A stretch of 8,160 nt of DNA from Nitriliruptoraceae bacterium. GTDB lineage: Bacteria; Actinomycetota; Nitriliruptoria; Nitriliruptorales; Nitriliruptoraceae. Shown here piece after piece: positions 1-5,588 of this stretch. Location of the stretch: assembly GCA_007134165.1 (NCBI GenBank), contig SLLJ01000185.1, positions 1 through 8,160 of the forward strand, written 5' to 3'. The notes under the pieces are model-generated. The model was not told the DNA's origin. It worked only from the letters and a program-made list of their open reading frames with translations, and searched no databases. A program made the position numbers and the translations under genes. Position 1 is the stretch's first letter. Each line of letters opens with the position of its first letter.

Positions 1-27
1 TCGGTCACGAGACCTACCGCTGCGGCC

Positions 28-59
28 CGGCTGCCGAACCCCCGAAGGTTCGGCAGCCG
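28..59. terminator. Strong perfect hairpin, possible transcription terminator
   Basis: A 13-base arm at 28-40 (CGGCTGCCGAACC) is the exact reverse complement of 47-59, with a 6-base loop CCCGAA at 41-46. No T-run follows on either strand, so it is not a textbook intrinsic terminator; actinobacterial terminators often lack the U-tail. It lies about 310 bases beyond the purB stop, so it could end transcription from purB or from an unseen gene to the left. The structure is read directly; the role is inferred. Confidence 0.5.
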
Positions 60-369
60 TCGCTCCCCGCCCTGCCCGGCAACCGCCCCGGCGCCTGGCA
101 CCGACATCGACTCGCGCGCCCAACGGTCCGCCGGGCCGATGCCCCACCACTCGGCATCCACACCAAAGCCACGAAGTTCGCGCCGGACCGAAGTTCGCGC
201 CGGTTCAGGTCCCGCACTCGGTCAGGGCTCGCACCGCATGCGGGATCCCACCGGATCAGGGTGGAGAGGAGCAGGCGCCTGCAGCGACAGCGGCACGCCG
301 CAGTGCGAGGCGGACGGCCGACGCGAGCCTCGAAATCGGCCACCGCAACGACGACTCCGCTCCGGACGC
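60..369. other. Non-coding stretch downstream of purB
   Basis: No convincing gene is present. Several frames stay open because the DNA is G+C-rich, but their translations are arginine/proline/alanine-rich and match no family I recognise. Visible structure: a 15-base direct repeat CGAAGTTCGCGCCGG at 172-186 and 189-203; a 12-base palindrome GCAGGCGCCTGC at 271-282; and a weak 6-bp stem, GGCCGA at 316-321 with TCGGCC at 336-341, about 30 bases past the purB stop. None has an assigned function. Confidence 0.5.
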
Positions 370-1797
370 CTAGAGGATCGCGCCCGGCCGATAGGCCGCC
401 GCCTCGGGGTGCTCGGCCACCAGCGTCCCGACCCGCGCCAAGAAGCGCTCGACCTGGGCCGGGGCAGTACCCACGAAACGCAAGGGCTCACCGAGCAGAG
501 CGTCGAGCGCGGGACGGTCCAGCGGCAGCTGGGGGTCGGCCGCGAGACGGTCGAGCAGGTCGTTGGCCTCCTGGCCGGTCTCGCGCCGGGCGAGCGCCAC
601 CGCCACCGCGTGACCCTTGATGACCTCGTGGGCCGTCTCGCGTCCGGCCCCGGCCTGCACGGCGGCGACCAGCACCCGGGTGGTGGCCAGGAACGGCAGC
701 GTTCGGGCCAGCTCCTGCGCGGCCACCGCCGGGTAGGCACCGAACTCGTCCAGTACGGTGAGGAAGGTCTCGAACAGGCCATCGGTTGCGAGGAAGGCGT
801 CGGGAAGGGCGACCCGCCGAACCACCGAGCAGGACACGTCGCCCTCGTTCCACTGGTCGCCCGCCAGTGCGGCGACCATCGCCAGGTGCCCCCCGAGCAC
901 ATGTCGCAGCCCGACGATGCGCTCGCAGGACCGAGCGTTCATCTTGTGGGGCATGGCCGAGGAGCCCACCTGCCCGGCCCGGAAGCCCTCGGTGGCCAAC
1001 TCCTGGCCAGCCATCAGCCGGATCGTGGTCGCAAGGCTCGACGGGGCGGCGACGGTCTGGGCCAGCGCCGAGACCACCTCGAGGTCCAGGGAGCGGGGGT
1101 AGACCTGCCCGACGCTGTCGAGCCGCTCACGGAAGCCGAGGTGCTCGGCCACCCGCCGCTCGAGGTCCTGCACCGCCGCCTCGTCGCCGAGCAGGTCGAG
1201 CAGGTCCTGCTGGGTGCCCACGGGTCCCTTCAATCCGCGCAGTGGGTAGCGGGCGAGCAATTCCCCGAGCCGAGCGGTGGCCTGCAGCAGCTCCTCGCCG
1301 GCGGTCGCAAAGCGCTTGCCGAGCGTGGTGGCCTGCGCGGGCACGTTGTGGGTGCGTGCGGCGATCACCAGCGTCGCATGCTCGGCCGCTCGCTCGGCGA
1401 GCCGGACGAGAGCGGCGACGCACCGATCGCGCACCAGTTCGAGCGATCGACGCACCTGGAGCTGCTCGACGTTCTCGGTCAGATCCCGGGAGGTCATGCC
1501 CTTGTGCACGTGCTCGAACCCGGCCAGGGCACAGAACTCGTCGATACGGGCCTTGACGTCGTGGCGGGTGATCCGCTCGCGGGCGGCGATTGCCGCGAGA
1601 TCGACGTGGTCGACGACCGCCTCGTAGGCCTCCACGACCCCGTCGGGCACCTCGACGCCGAGGTCGCGCTGGGCCTGCAGCACCGCGATCCACAGCCGCC
1701 GCTCGAGCCGCACCTTGCCGTCGGGCGACCACAGCGCCACCATCGCGGGGCTGGCGTAGCGCGCGGCGAGCACGTTGGGCAGGTCGGAATCGGACAT
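370..1797 (-). CDS. purB: Adenylosuccinate lyase
   Basis: PurB catalyses two steps of purine synthesis in the cytoplasm: SAICAR to AICAR plus fumarate, and adenylosuccinate to AMP plus fumarate. The 475-residue product has the fumarase/aspartase superfamily signature GSSAMPHKMN at about residues 278-287 (the mobile catalytic-serine loop). It also has HVHKGMTSRD at about 96-105 and RTHNVPAQAT at about 148-157, with H150 the likely general acid. From memory it resembles mycobacterial PurB closely, including the N-terminal NVLAARYAS stretch and the C-terminal PGAIL. The ATG at 1797 is chosen because GGAGG (1802-1806) lies 4 bases upstream and the protein then begins like its homologues; the frame stays open further upstream only through a C-rich repeat. 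Divergent from tspO. A full-length, intact housekeeping enzyme. Confidence 0.97.
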   Translation of the reverse strand: MSDSDLPNVLAARYASPAMVALWSPDGKVRLERRLWIAVLQAQRDLGVEVPDGVVEAYEAVVDHVDLAAIAARERITRHDVKARIDEFCALAGFEHVHKGMTSRDLTENVEQLQVRRSLELVRDRCVAALVRLAERAAEHATLVIAARTHNVPAQATTLGKRFATAGEELLQATARLGELLARYPLRGLKGPVGTQQDLLDLLGDEAAVQDLERRVAEHLGFRERLDSVGQVYPRSLDLEVVSALAQTVAAPSSLATTIRLMAGQELATEGFRAGQVGSSAMPHKMNARSCERIVGLRHVLGGHLAMVAALAGDQWNEGDVSCSVVRRVALPDAFLATDGLFETFLTVLDEFGAYPAVAAQELARTLPFLATTRVLVAAVQAGAGRETAHEVIKGHAVAVALARRETGQEANDLLDRLAADPQLPLDRPALDALLGEPLRFVGTAPAQVERFLARVGTLVAEHPEAAAYRPGAIL

Positions 1798-1801
1798 CAC
1801 G

Positions 1802-1806
1802 CCTCC
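1802..1806 (-). promoter_or_regulatory. purB ribosome binding site
   Basis: GGAGG on the minus strand, 4 bases before the ATG at 1797. It decides the purB start against upstream in-frame codons in the repeat region. Confidence 0.7.
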
Positions 1807-1834
1807 GGGGAAGGTGGGGTCAGCCGGGGGGAGG

Positions 1835-1897
1835 TTCGGAAAGCCGAGGGTTCGGAAGGCCGGGGGTTCGGAAGGCCGGGGGGAGGTTCGGAAAGCC
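1835..1897. repeat. Short direct repeat in the purB leader (4 copies)
   Basis: The core TTCGGAA(A/G)GCC occurs at 1835-1845, 1851-1861, 1867-1877 and 1887-1897, so the period is 16, 16 and 20. Copies are separated by G-runs, and the last linker (GGGGGGAGG) resembles the sequence just before the first copy. On the purB transcript the region is strongly C-rich and G-poor, running CCGGC(T/C)TTCCGAACC. It lies between the purB start and the divergent tspO gene. Confidence 0.85.
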
Positions 1898-1919
1898 GGG
1901 GGGAGGTGGGGCGACTCCG

Positions 1920-1925
1920 ACCCTA
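1920..1925 (-). promoter_or_regulatory. Candidate -10 box for purB
   Basis: TAGGGT on the minus strand fits the actinobacterial TANNNT pattern and lies upstream of the repeat in the purB leader. I see no good -35 at 16-19 bases, so support is weak. If real, the purB leader is roughly 115 bases long and contains all four repeat copies. Confidence 0.25.
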
Positions 1926-1981
1926 ACGGGTGGGCGAGGACCAGACCCACCTCGAGGTCGTGAGCTGGCATCCTGTCGCCC

Positions 1982-2476
1982 ATGCCGAACACTCCCCGAT
2001 CACGGCCGCACGACGCGGCGGTGCTCGCCGCGTTCCTGCTCGTCGCGTTCGCCGCCGGCGGGATAGGAGCCGTCGGGCAGGGCGCCGAGGTCGGCCCTCG
2101 CTACCTCGCACTCCAACGCCCGTCCTGGGCACCACCGCCTTGGCTGTTCGGGCCGGTGTGGAGCGTGCTGTACGCCGCAATCGGTGTCGCAGGCTGGCGC
2201 GTGTGGCGCGCGGCCCGATCCTTCGGGGCCGCCCGGTTCGCCCTCGTCCTGTGGGCCGCACAGCTGCTCGTCAACGCCGTATGGCCCGCCGTGTTCTTCG
2301 GGCGGGAGGCCTTCGGAGCCGCCGTCGCGGTGATCCTTGTCCTCGACGCCCTGGTGGCGGCCACGGTGCTCGCCGCCTGGCGCCACGACCGCGTGGCCGG
2401 GCTGCTGCTGATGCCCTACCTGGCCTGGCTGGGATTCGCGACCGCGCTCAACGTGACGATCTGGCAGGCGGCCTAG
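1982..2476 (+). CDS. tspO: TspO/MBR family membrane protein
   Basis: TspO proteins are five-helix membrane proteins that bind porphyrins and related ligands and are linked to tetrapyrrole, oxygen or stress responses. The 164-residue product has the expected length and motifs. The loop-1/helix-2 signature YLALQRPSWAPPPWLFGPVW spans residues 41-60 and is followed by S61-VLY64. Helix 3 carries LLVNAVWPAVFF (95-106), and helix 5 carries PYLAWLGFATALN (145-157). Hydrophobic segments lie near 12-31, 55-75, 84-106, 110-132 and 138-160. No Shine-Dalgarno site precedes the ATG; CATCCT at 1969-1974 lies 7 bases before it, so a leaderless transcript starting at the ATG is possible but unproven. It is the only plus-strand gene here, divergent from purB and convergent with the FAH-family gene. 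The physiological ligand cannot be told from sequence. Confidence 0.95.
   Translation: MPNTPRSRPHDAAVLAAFLLVAFAAGGIGAVGQGAEVGPRYLALQRPSWAPPPWLFGPVWSVLYAAIGVAGWRVWRAARSFGAARFALVLWAAQLLVNAVWPAVFFGREAFGAAVAVILVLDALVAATVLAAWRHDRVAGLLLMPYLAWLGFATALNVTIWQAA
2473..2476. other. Shared CTAG: overlapping stop codons of convergent genes
   Basis: The palindrome CTAG gives TAG at 2474-2476 for tspO on the plus strand and TAG at 2475-2473 for the FAH-family gene on the minus strand. The two genes overlap tail to tail by 4 bases, leaving no room for a terminator between them. Confidence 0.95.
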
Positions 2477-3294
2477 CGGGGCGGCTGCTGGGCGGTGACC
2501 CCGGCGGCGGAGCCCTCTTCGCCCCCGACCGGCCGCGCGACCACCGGGTTCTCCAGCGCCCCCACGCCCTCCACTTCGACCCGCACCCGATTGCCGGGCA
2601 CCAGGGGTCCTACCCCAGCTGGCGTCCCGGTCAGCACGACGTCACCGGGCACCAGCGTCACGACCCGGGAGATCTCGGCGAGCAGCGTCGGGACGTCGAA
2701 GACGAGGTCGGCGGTGGTCGTGTGCTGACGCACCTGGCCATCCACCAGGCACCGCACCTGCAGCCGCGAGGGGTCGAGGTCGGTGGCGATCGCCGGCCCG
2801 AGTGGGCAGAACGAGTCGAAGCCCTTGGCCCGGAACCACTGCTCCTCGCTGCGCTGCAGGTCGCGGGCGGTGACGTCGTTGGCGGCGGTGTAGCCGAGCA
2901 CCCCCTCGAGCGCCTGCTCGGGGCCGGCTCGGTGCAGTAGCCGGCCGATGACAACCGCGAGCTCGCCCTCGTGATGCACCTCGGCGCTCATCTCGCTGGG
3001 TAGGCGGATCGCCTCGCCCGGTCCGATCACCGCCGAGGAGGGCTTGAGGAACAGCAGCGGCTGGTCGGGAACCTCGGAGCCCAACTCTGCGGCGTGGTCA
3101 CGGTAGTTGCGACCCACCCCGACGATCTTGGTCGGGATCACCGGTGCGAGCAGACGAAGCCCGGCCACCGGCACCCGCTCCCCGGTCGGCCGGAAGGCGG
3201 TGAACGGGTGGGGCTCGATCACCGCCACCTCGGCGTCCTCGACCACGCCGAAGCGCGGACCGAGCTCATGGGCAAAGCGCACGAACCGTGCCAC
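2473..3294 (-). CDS. Fumarylacetoacetate hydrolase (FAH) family protein
   Basis: FAH-fold enzymes act on 2-oxo or enol acids through a divalent metal (hydrolysis, decarboxylation, isomerisation or oxaloacetate tautomerisation). The product is 273 residues. An N-terminal domain (about 1-50) precedes the catalytic domain with KIVGVGRNYRDHAAELG (56-72), LFLKPSSAVIG (81-91), the metal-ligand motif HHEGELAVVIG (107-117; E109 and E111), NDVTARDLQ (139-147; D140), AKGFDSFCPLGP (156-167) and a late TGTPAGVG. The GTG at 3294 is chosen because AGGAGG lies 8 bases upstream and the protein then begins like homologues such as the mycobacterial one I recall. It is 44 bases downstream of cimA and probably co-transcribed. 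The exact substrate is unknown; annotations such as 2-hydroxyhepta-2,4-dienedioate isomerase or oxaloacetate decarboxylase would be guesses. The last roughly 15 residues are a loose tail beyond the fold. Confidence 0.93.
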   Translation of the reverse strand: MARFVRFAHELGPRFGVVEDAEVAVIEPHPFTAFRPTGERVPVAGLRLLAPVIPTKIVGVGRNYRDHAAELGSEVPDQPLLFLKPSSAVIGPGEAIRLPSEMSAEVHHEGELAVVIGRLLHRAGPEQALEGVLGYTAANDVTARDLQRSEEQWFRAKGFDSFCPLGPAIATDLDPSRLQVRCLVDGQVRQHTTTADLVFDVPTLLAEISRVVTLVPGDVVLTGTPAGVGPLVPGNRVRVEVEGVGALENPVVARPVGGEEGSAAGVTAQQPPR

Positions 3295-3302
3295 GCGACG
3301 AT

Positions 3303-3308
3303 CCTCCT
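3303..3308 (-). promoter_or_regulatory. Ribosome binding site of the FAH-family gene
   Basis: AGGAGG on the minus strand, 8 bases before the GTG at 3294. It supports this start over an in-frame codon about 105 bases upstream, which would overlap the end of cimA. Confidence 0.8.
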
Positions 3309-3338
3309 GAGGTCGTGGGGGCAGGGACCCGGCGGCGG

Positions 3339-4967
3339 TCAGTCTTCCCAGCCCACGCGCAGGATCGCGTGGGTGTAGGCATCGGACAGTGCCAGCCATG
3401 ACGCTTCGACGACGTTGGGGTGCACACCCACGGTGTCCCAGAACCGGGTGCCGTCGGTGGAGCGCACCAACACGCGCGTGACCGCGTCGGTGCCGGCGGT
3501 GGCCTCGAGGATGCGCACCTTGTAGTCCGACAAGTGGATGGCGTCCAGCTGCGGCCAGGTGCCGTTGACGGCGTTTCGGAACGCGTGGTCCAGCGCGTCG
3601 ACCGGGCCGTTGCCCTCGCCGGCACCCAGCCGTCGCACCCCGTCGACCGCGACGGCGATGATGGCTTCGGCCGGCCCCTCACCGGGGACCGCGGTGCCGT
3701 CGCCCCCGGAGACGTTGACCCGGTAGTGCAGGGAGTGGAACGGCTCGTCGTCCTCACCGAGCAGTCCGGCCACCCGGCGCAGCAGCAGTTCGAAGGAGGC
3801 GTCGGCGGCCTCGTAGGTCCAGCCAGCGGCCTCGCGTCGCTTGACCTCGGCGAGCACCGCACGGGACTGCTCGTCGTCGACCTCGACGCCGAGTTCCCGG
3901 GCCTTGAGCGCAACGTTGGAACGCCCGGCGAGCTCGCTGACCACCAGGCGCTGTCGATTACCGACCTCGTCAGGGTCGATGTGCTGGTACATGTCGGGTG
4001 CCTTGGCCAGCGCCGAGGCGTGCAACCCGGCCTTGTGGCTGAAGGCGGTGTGTCCGACGTAGGGCGAGACCGCGGGGGTGGCCTGGTTGCACAACTCCGC
4101 GATCGTGTAGCTGATCTCGGTCAGCCGCTCGAGGCGGTCCGGGGGGACCAGCGCCAGCCCTCGCTTGAGCTGCAGGTCACCGAGGATGGTGAACAGGTTG
4201 GCGTTGCCGCACCGCTCGCCGAGCCCGTTGGCGGTGCCCTGCACGTGTGTCGCTCCCACCTCGAGGCCCAACAGCGAGTTGGCGACCGCGCAGCCGCCGT
4301 CGTCGTGGAAATGCAGACCGATCTGGGTGGGCAGGGACTCGACCATCTCGCGCACGATCGCGGCGACGTCCCAGGGCATCGCGCCACCATTGGTGTCGCA
4401 CAGCACGACGCACTCGGCGCCGGCCTCGGCGGCCACGCGCACCACGTCCCGGGCGTAGGCCCCGTCACGTGCCAGACCGTCGAAGAAGTGCTCGGCGTCG
4501 AAGAACACTCGCTTGCCGAGGTTGCGCAGATAGCGGATCGAGTCGCCGACCATCGCGAGGTTCTCCTCGCGAGGCACGCCAAGCGCCTCGTCGACGTGAT
4601 AGCCCCATGACTTGCCGACCAGGCAGATCACCTCGGTGCGGGCGTCGACCAGCCCCTGCAGCAGGGCATCGTCCTCGGGCCGACGTCCGGGGCCGCGGGT
4701 CATGCCGAAGGCGACCAGGGTTGCGTGGTCGAGCGCCAGATCGCCGTCGGCCGCGCGCCGGAAGAACTCGGTGTCCTTGGGGTTGGCGCCGGGCCATCCG
4801 CCCTCGATGTAGGAGACGCCGAGCTCGTCCATCCTTCGGGCGACGCGCAGCTTGTCTTCTACGGACAGCGAGACGCCCTCGCGCTGTGTGCCGTCGCGCA
4901 GCGTCGTGTCGTACAGGTCGATACCGGGCCGGGCAGCCGGCAACGGTGCGTCGGTCGTGGTGCTCAC
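3339..4967 (-). CDS. cimA: (R)-citramalate synthase
   Basis: CimA condenses pyruvate with acetyl-CoA to citramalate, the first step of threonine-independent isoleucine synthesis; LeuCD and LeuB then give 2-oxobutanoate. The 542-residue product is a DRE-TIM metallolyase (HMGL-like barrel, about 16-290). It has DTTLRDGTQREG (20-31; D25 metal ligand), the metal motif HFHDD (219-223) and GERCGNAN (250-257; N255). A linker with HKAGLH (311-316) and SELAGRSN (344-351) follows, then a C-terminal LeuA-type regulatory dimer domain (about 405-535). IEGGWPGANPKD (54-65) is typical of the long citramalate synthase family rather than LeuA, which has a different motif there. The GTG at 4967 has AGGAGG 6 bases upstream. 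Likely first gene of an operon with the FAH-family gene. A 2-isopropylmalate or other homologous synthase role is the main alternative. Confidence 0.94.
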   Translation of the reverse strand: MSTTTDAPLPAARPGIDLYDTTLRDGTQREGVSLSVEDKLRVARRMDELGVSYIEGGWPGANPKDTEFFRRAADGDLALDHATLVAFGMTRGPGRRPEDDALLQGLVDARTEVICLVGKSWGYHVDEALGVPREENLAMVGDSIRYLRNLGKRVFFDAEHFFDGLARDGAYARDVVRVAAEAGAECVVLCDTNGGAMPWDVAAIVREMVESLPTQIGLHFHDDGGCAVANSLLGLEVGATHVQGTANGLGERCGNANLFTILGDLQLKRGLALVPPDRLERLTEISYTIAELCNQATPAVSPYVGHTAFSHKAGLHASALAKAPDMYQHIDPDEVGNRQRLVVSELAGRSNVALKARELGVEVDDEQSRAVLAEVKRREAAGWTYEAADASFELLLRRVAGLLGEDDEPFHSLHYRVNVSGGDGTAVPGEGPAEAIIAVAVDGVRRLGAGEGNGPVDALDHAFRNAVNGTWPQLDAIHLSDYKVRILEATAGTDAVTRVLVRSTDGTRFWDTVGVHPNVVEASWLALSDAYTHAILRVGWED

Positions 4968-4973
4968 CTCGAG

Positions 4974-4979
4974 CCTCCT
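4974..4979 (-). promoter_or_regulatory. cimA ribosome binding site
   Basis: AGGAGG on the minus strand, 6 bases before the GTG at 4967; it fixes the cimA start. Just upstream, 4981-4986 (ACGCCC) can pair with 5003-5008 (GGGCGT), a 6-bp stem next to but not covering the site. Confidence 0.85.
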
Positions 4980-5030
4980 GACGCCCCTGAAGCGGTAGCG
5001 ACGGGCGTGCGGGCGAGCGGACCGGCCGGG

Positions 5031-5069
5031 CCGCTCCCGCAGCCCGGCACGCACCGGCTACGGGAGCGG
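5031..5069 (-). terminator. Putative attenuator hairpin in the cimA leader (segments 2:3)
   Basis: Read on the minus strand, CCGCTCCCG (5069-5061) pairs perfectly with CGGGAGCGG (5039-5031). Inside it, a U-G pair and AGCC/GGCT plus GG/CC with one bulged G continue the stem to a hexaloop TGCGTG (5053-5048). That is about 16 pairs in all. Flanking CGGA (5073-5070) can also pair with TCCG (5021-5018). The 5' arm overlaps the last codons and stop of the leader peptide. No U-tract follows, so termination could be Rho-assisted or the structure could act in another way. Confidence 0.6.
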
Positions 5070-5159
5070 TCCGATGATGATGGCGAAGGCACGCAGGCGC
5101 GCGTCAACGGCGGCGCTGCTGGCGCCGATCGCGGTGCGCGTGCTCTCGTACCGGTGCAT
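5058..5159 (-). CDS. Putative 33-residue leader peptide of cimA with three consecutive Ile codons
   Basis: This small frame starts with ATG at 5159, preceded by GGGAG (5164-5168) 4 bases upstream, and ends with TAG at 5060-5058. The peptide ends FAIIIGPLP, with three ATC codons in a row at 5081-5073; a fourth Ile is at residue 11. Thirty of 33 codons have G or C in the third position, as in the real genes here. It lies 90 bases upstream of cimA, on the same strand and behind its own promoter candidate, and its end forms one arm of two alternative RNA stems. A regulatory leader that senses isoleucine through ribosome stalling is the best reading, because CimA starts an isoleucine pathway. I know no homologue of the peptide. 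It has no signal peptide or membrane segment and is probably made only for regulation. Confidence 0.6.
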   Translation of the reverse strand: MHRYESTRTAIGASSAAVDARLRAFAIIIGPLP

Positions 5160-5172
5160 GGTGCTCCCGTAG
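5058..5172 (-). promoter_or_regulatory. Alternative long-range stem in the cimA leader (segments 1:2)
   Basis: CTACGGGAGC (5172-5163) is the exact reverse complement of GCTCCCGTAG (5067-5058), a 10-bp stem enclosing the leader peptide. Segment 1 contains the leader ribosome binding site; segment 2 contains its final Leu-Pro-stop. Because segment 2 also forms the 5' arm of the hairpin at 5031-5069, the two structures exclude each other. Pairings are read directly; regulation is inferred. Confidence 0.55.
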
Positions 5173-5185
5173 GCGGGACTCGGGA

Positions 5186-5215
5186 ACCGTACCCCCCGGC
5201 CCCCGGCGCTGTCGA
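5186..5215 (-). promoter_or_regulatory. Promoter candidate for cimA leader transcript
   Basis: On the minus strand TCGACA (5215-5210; one mismatch to TTGACA) is followed after 18 bases by TACGGT (5191-5186; fits TANNNT). Transcription would start near the A at 5180, about 20 bases before the leader ATG. It lies in the gap just after the dodecin stop. Confidence 0.55.
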
Positions 5216-5235
5216 GCCGGCCGCAGCCACCGGCG

Positions 5236-5454
5236 TCAGTCGACGGGTTGGTCCTCGAGCCGGAAACCGACCCGCACGGTGACCTGGGTGTGCTGGGGCT
5301 CGCCGTCCTGGATCCAGCCGCGGATCTCGGTGACCTCGAACCAGTCGAGGTTGCGCACCGACTCCCCCGCCTTGCGGATGGCGCGGCGGATCGCATCGTC
5401 GACTCCGTCGCGGCTGGAGCCGACGAGTTCGATCTTCTTGTACACGTTGGACAC
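5236..5454 (-). CDS. Dodecin (small flavin-binding protein)
   Basis: Dodecins form hollow dodecamers that bind FMN, riboflavin or related flavins (and CoA in some bacteria), buffering free flavin in the cytoplasm. The 72-residue product has the family length and pattern: VYKKIELVGSSRDGVDDAI near the start, then LDWFEVTEIRG (36-46) and HTQVTVRVGFRLED (55-68). W38, which stacks on the isoalloxazine ring, and R45, Q57 and R65, the usual flavin/CoA contact positions, are all present. The GTG at 5454 has GGAG (5461-5464) 6 bases upstream, and this start matches family length; the frame is open much further upstream but only through repeats and antisense sequence. It is a separate small gene between cimA and the acetyltransferase pair, probably not co-transcribed with cimA, given the promoter and leader between them. 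Confidence 0.95.
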   Translation of the reverse strand: MSNVYKKIELVGSSRDGVDDAIRRAIRKAGESVRNLDWFEVTEIRGWIQDGEPQHTQVTVRVGFRLEDQPVD

Positions 5455-5471
5455 GATGGACTCCGGAAGCT

Positions 5472-5553
5472 CGGTTCGGATCGGAGGCGGTTCAGAGGCG
5501 GTTCGGAGGCGGTCGGGGTCCCGGGTCGGAGATCCAGGTCGGAGGTCCGGGTC
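5472..5553. repeat. Compound minisatellite upstream of dodecin
   Basis: Two unrelated tandem arrays are joined. An 11-base unit (GGAGGCGGTTC) lies at 5483-5493, 5494-5504 (first base changed) and 5505-5514 (one base short), with a degenerate copy at 5472-5482. A 13-base unit follows at 5515-5527 (GGGGTCCCGGGTC), 5528-5540 (GGAGATCCAGGTC) and 5541-5553 (GGAGGTCCGGGTC). It ends about 18 bases before the dodecin start codon, so it lies in the leader or promoter region of that gene. Confidence 0.85.
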
Positions 5554-5588
5554 GGGGTGGCGGCTGCCGGATGCGTGACGGTAGCCAC

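Noticed and set aside
271..282. 12-base palindrome GCAGGCGCCTGC as an operator
   Set aside because: It is a GC palindrome in an empty spacer with no nearby start codon or promoter; such palindromes arise by chance in this composition.
2..373. A plus-strand frame open from the left edge and ending in TAG at 371-373, which would overlap the purB stop tail to tail
   Set aside because: The translation is low-complexity Arg/Pro/Ala sequence, third positions are not strongly G/C, and it runs through the 28-59 hairpin and the direct repeat. No recognisable domain.
139..1926. A 595-residue plus-strand open frame antisense to purB
   Set aside because: It is the mirror of purB in G+C-rich DNA: it mostly overlaps the purB coding region, its translation matches no family I recognise, and purB itself has unmistakable family motifs.
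4968..5054. An earlier cimA start near 5054
   Set aside because: The extra 29 residues are Arg/Pro-rich and unlike the family, no ribosome site precedes that codon, and AGGAGG sits exactly 6 bases before the GTG at 4967.
5058..5172. T-box riboswitch or tRNA-like element upstream of cimA
   Set aside because: The leader has an ATC triplet run that could act as a specifier, but I cannot find the T-box sequence or a UGGN bulge that would pair with a tRNA end. The 10-bp stem encloses 95 bases, too many for a tRNA acceptor stem, and no T-arm or anticodon arm fits.
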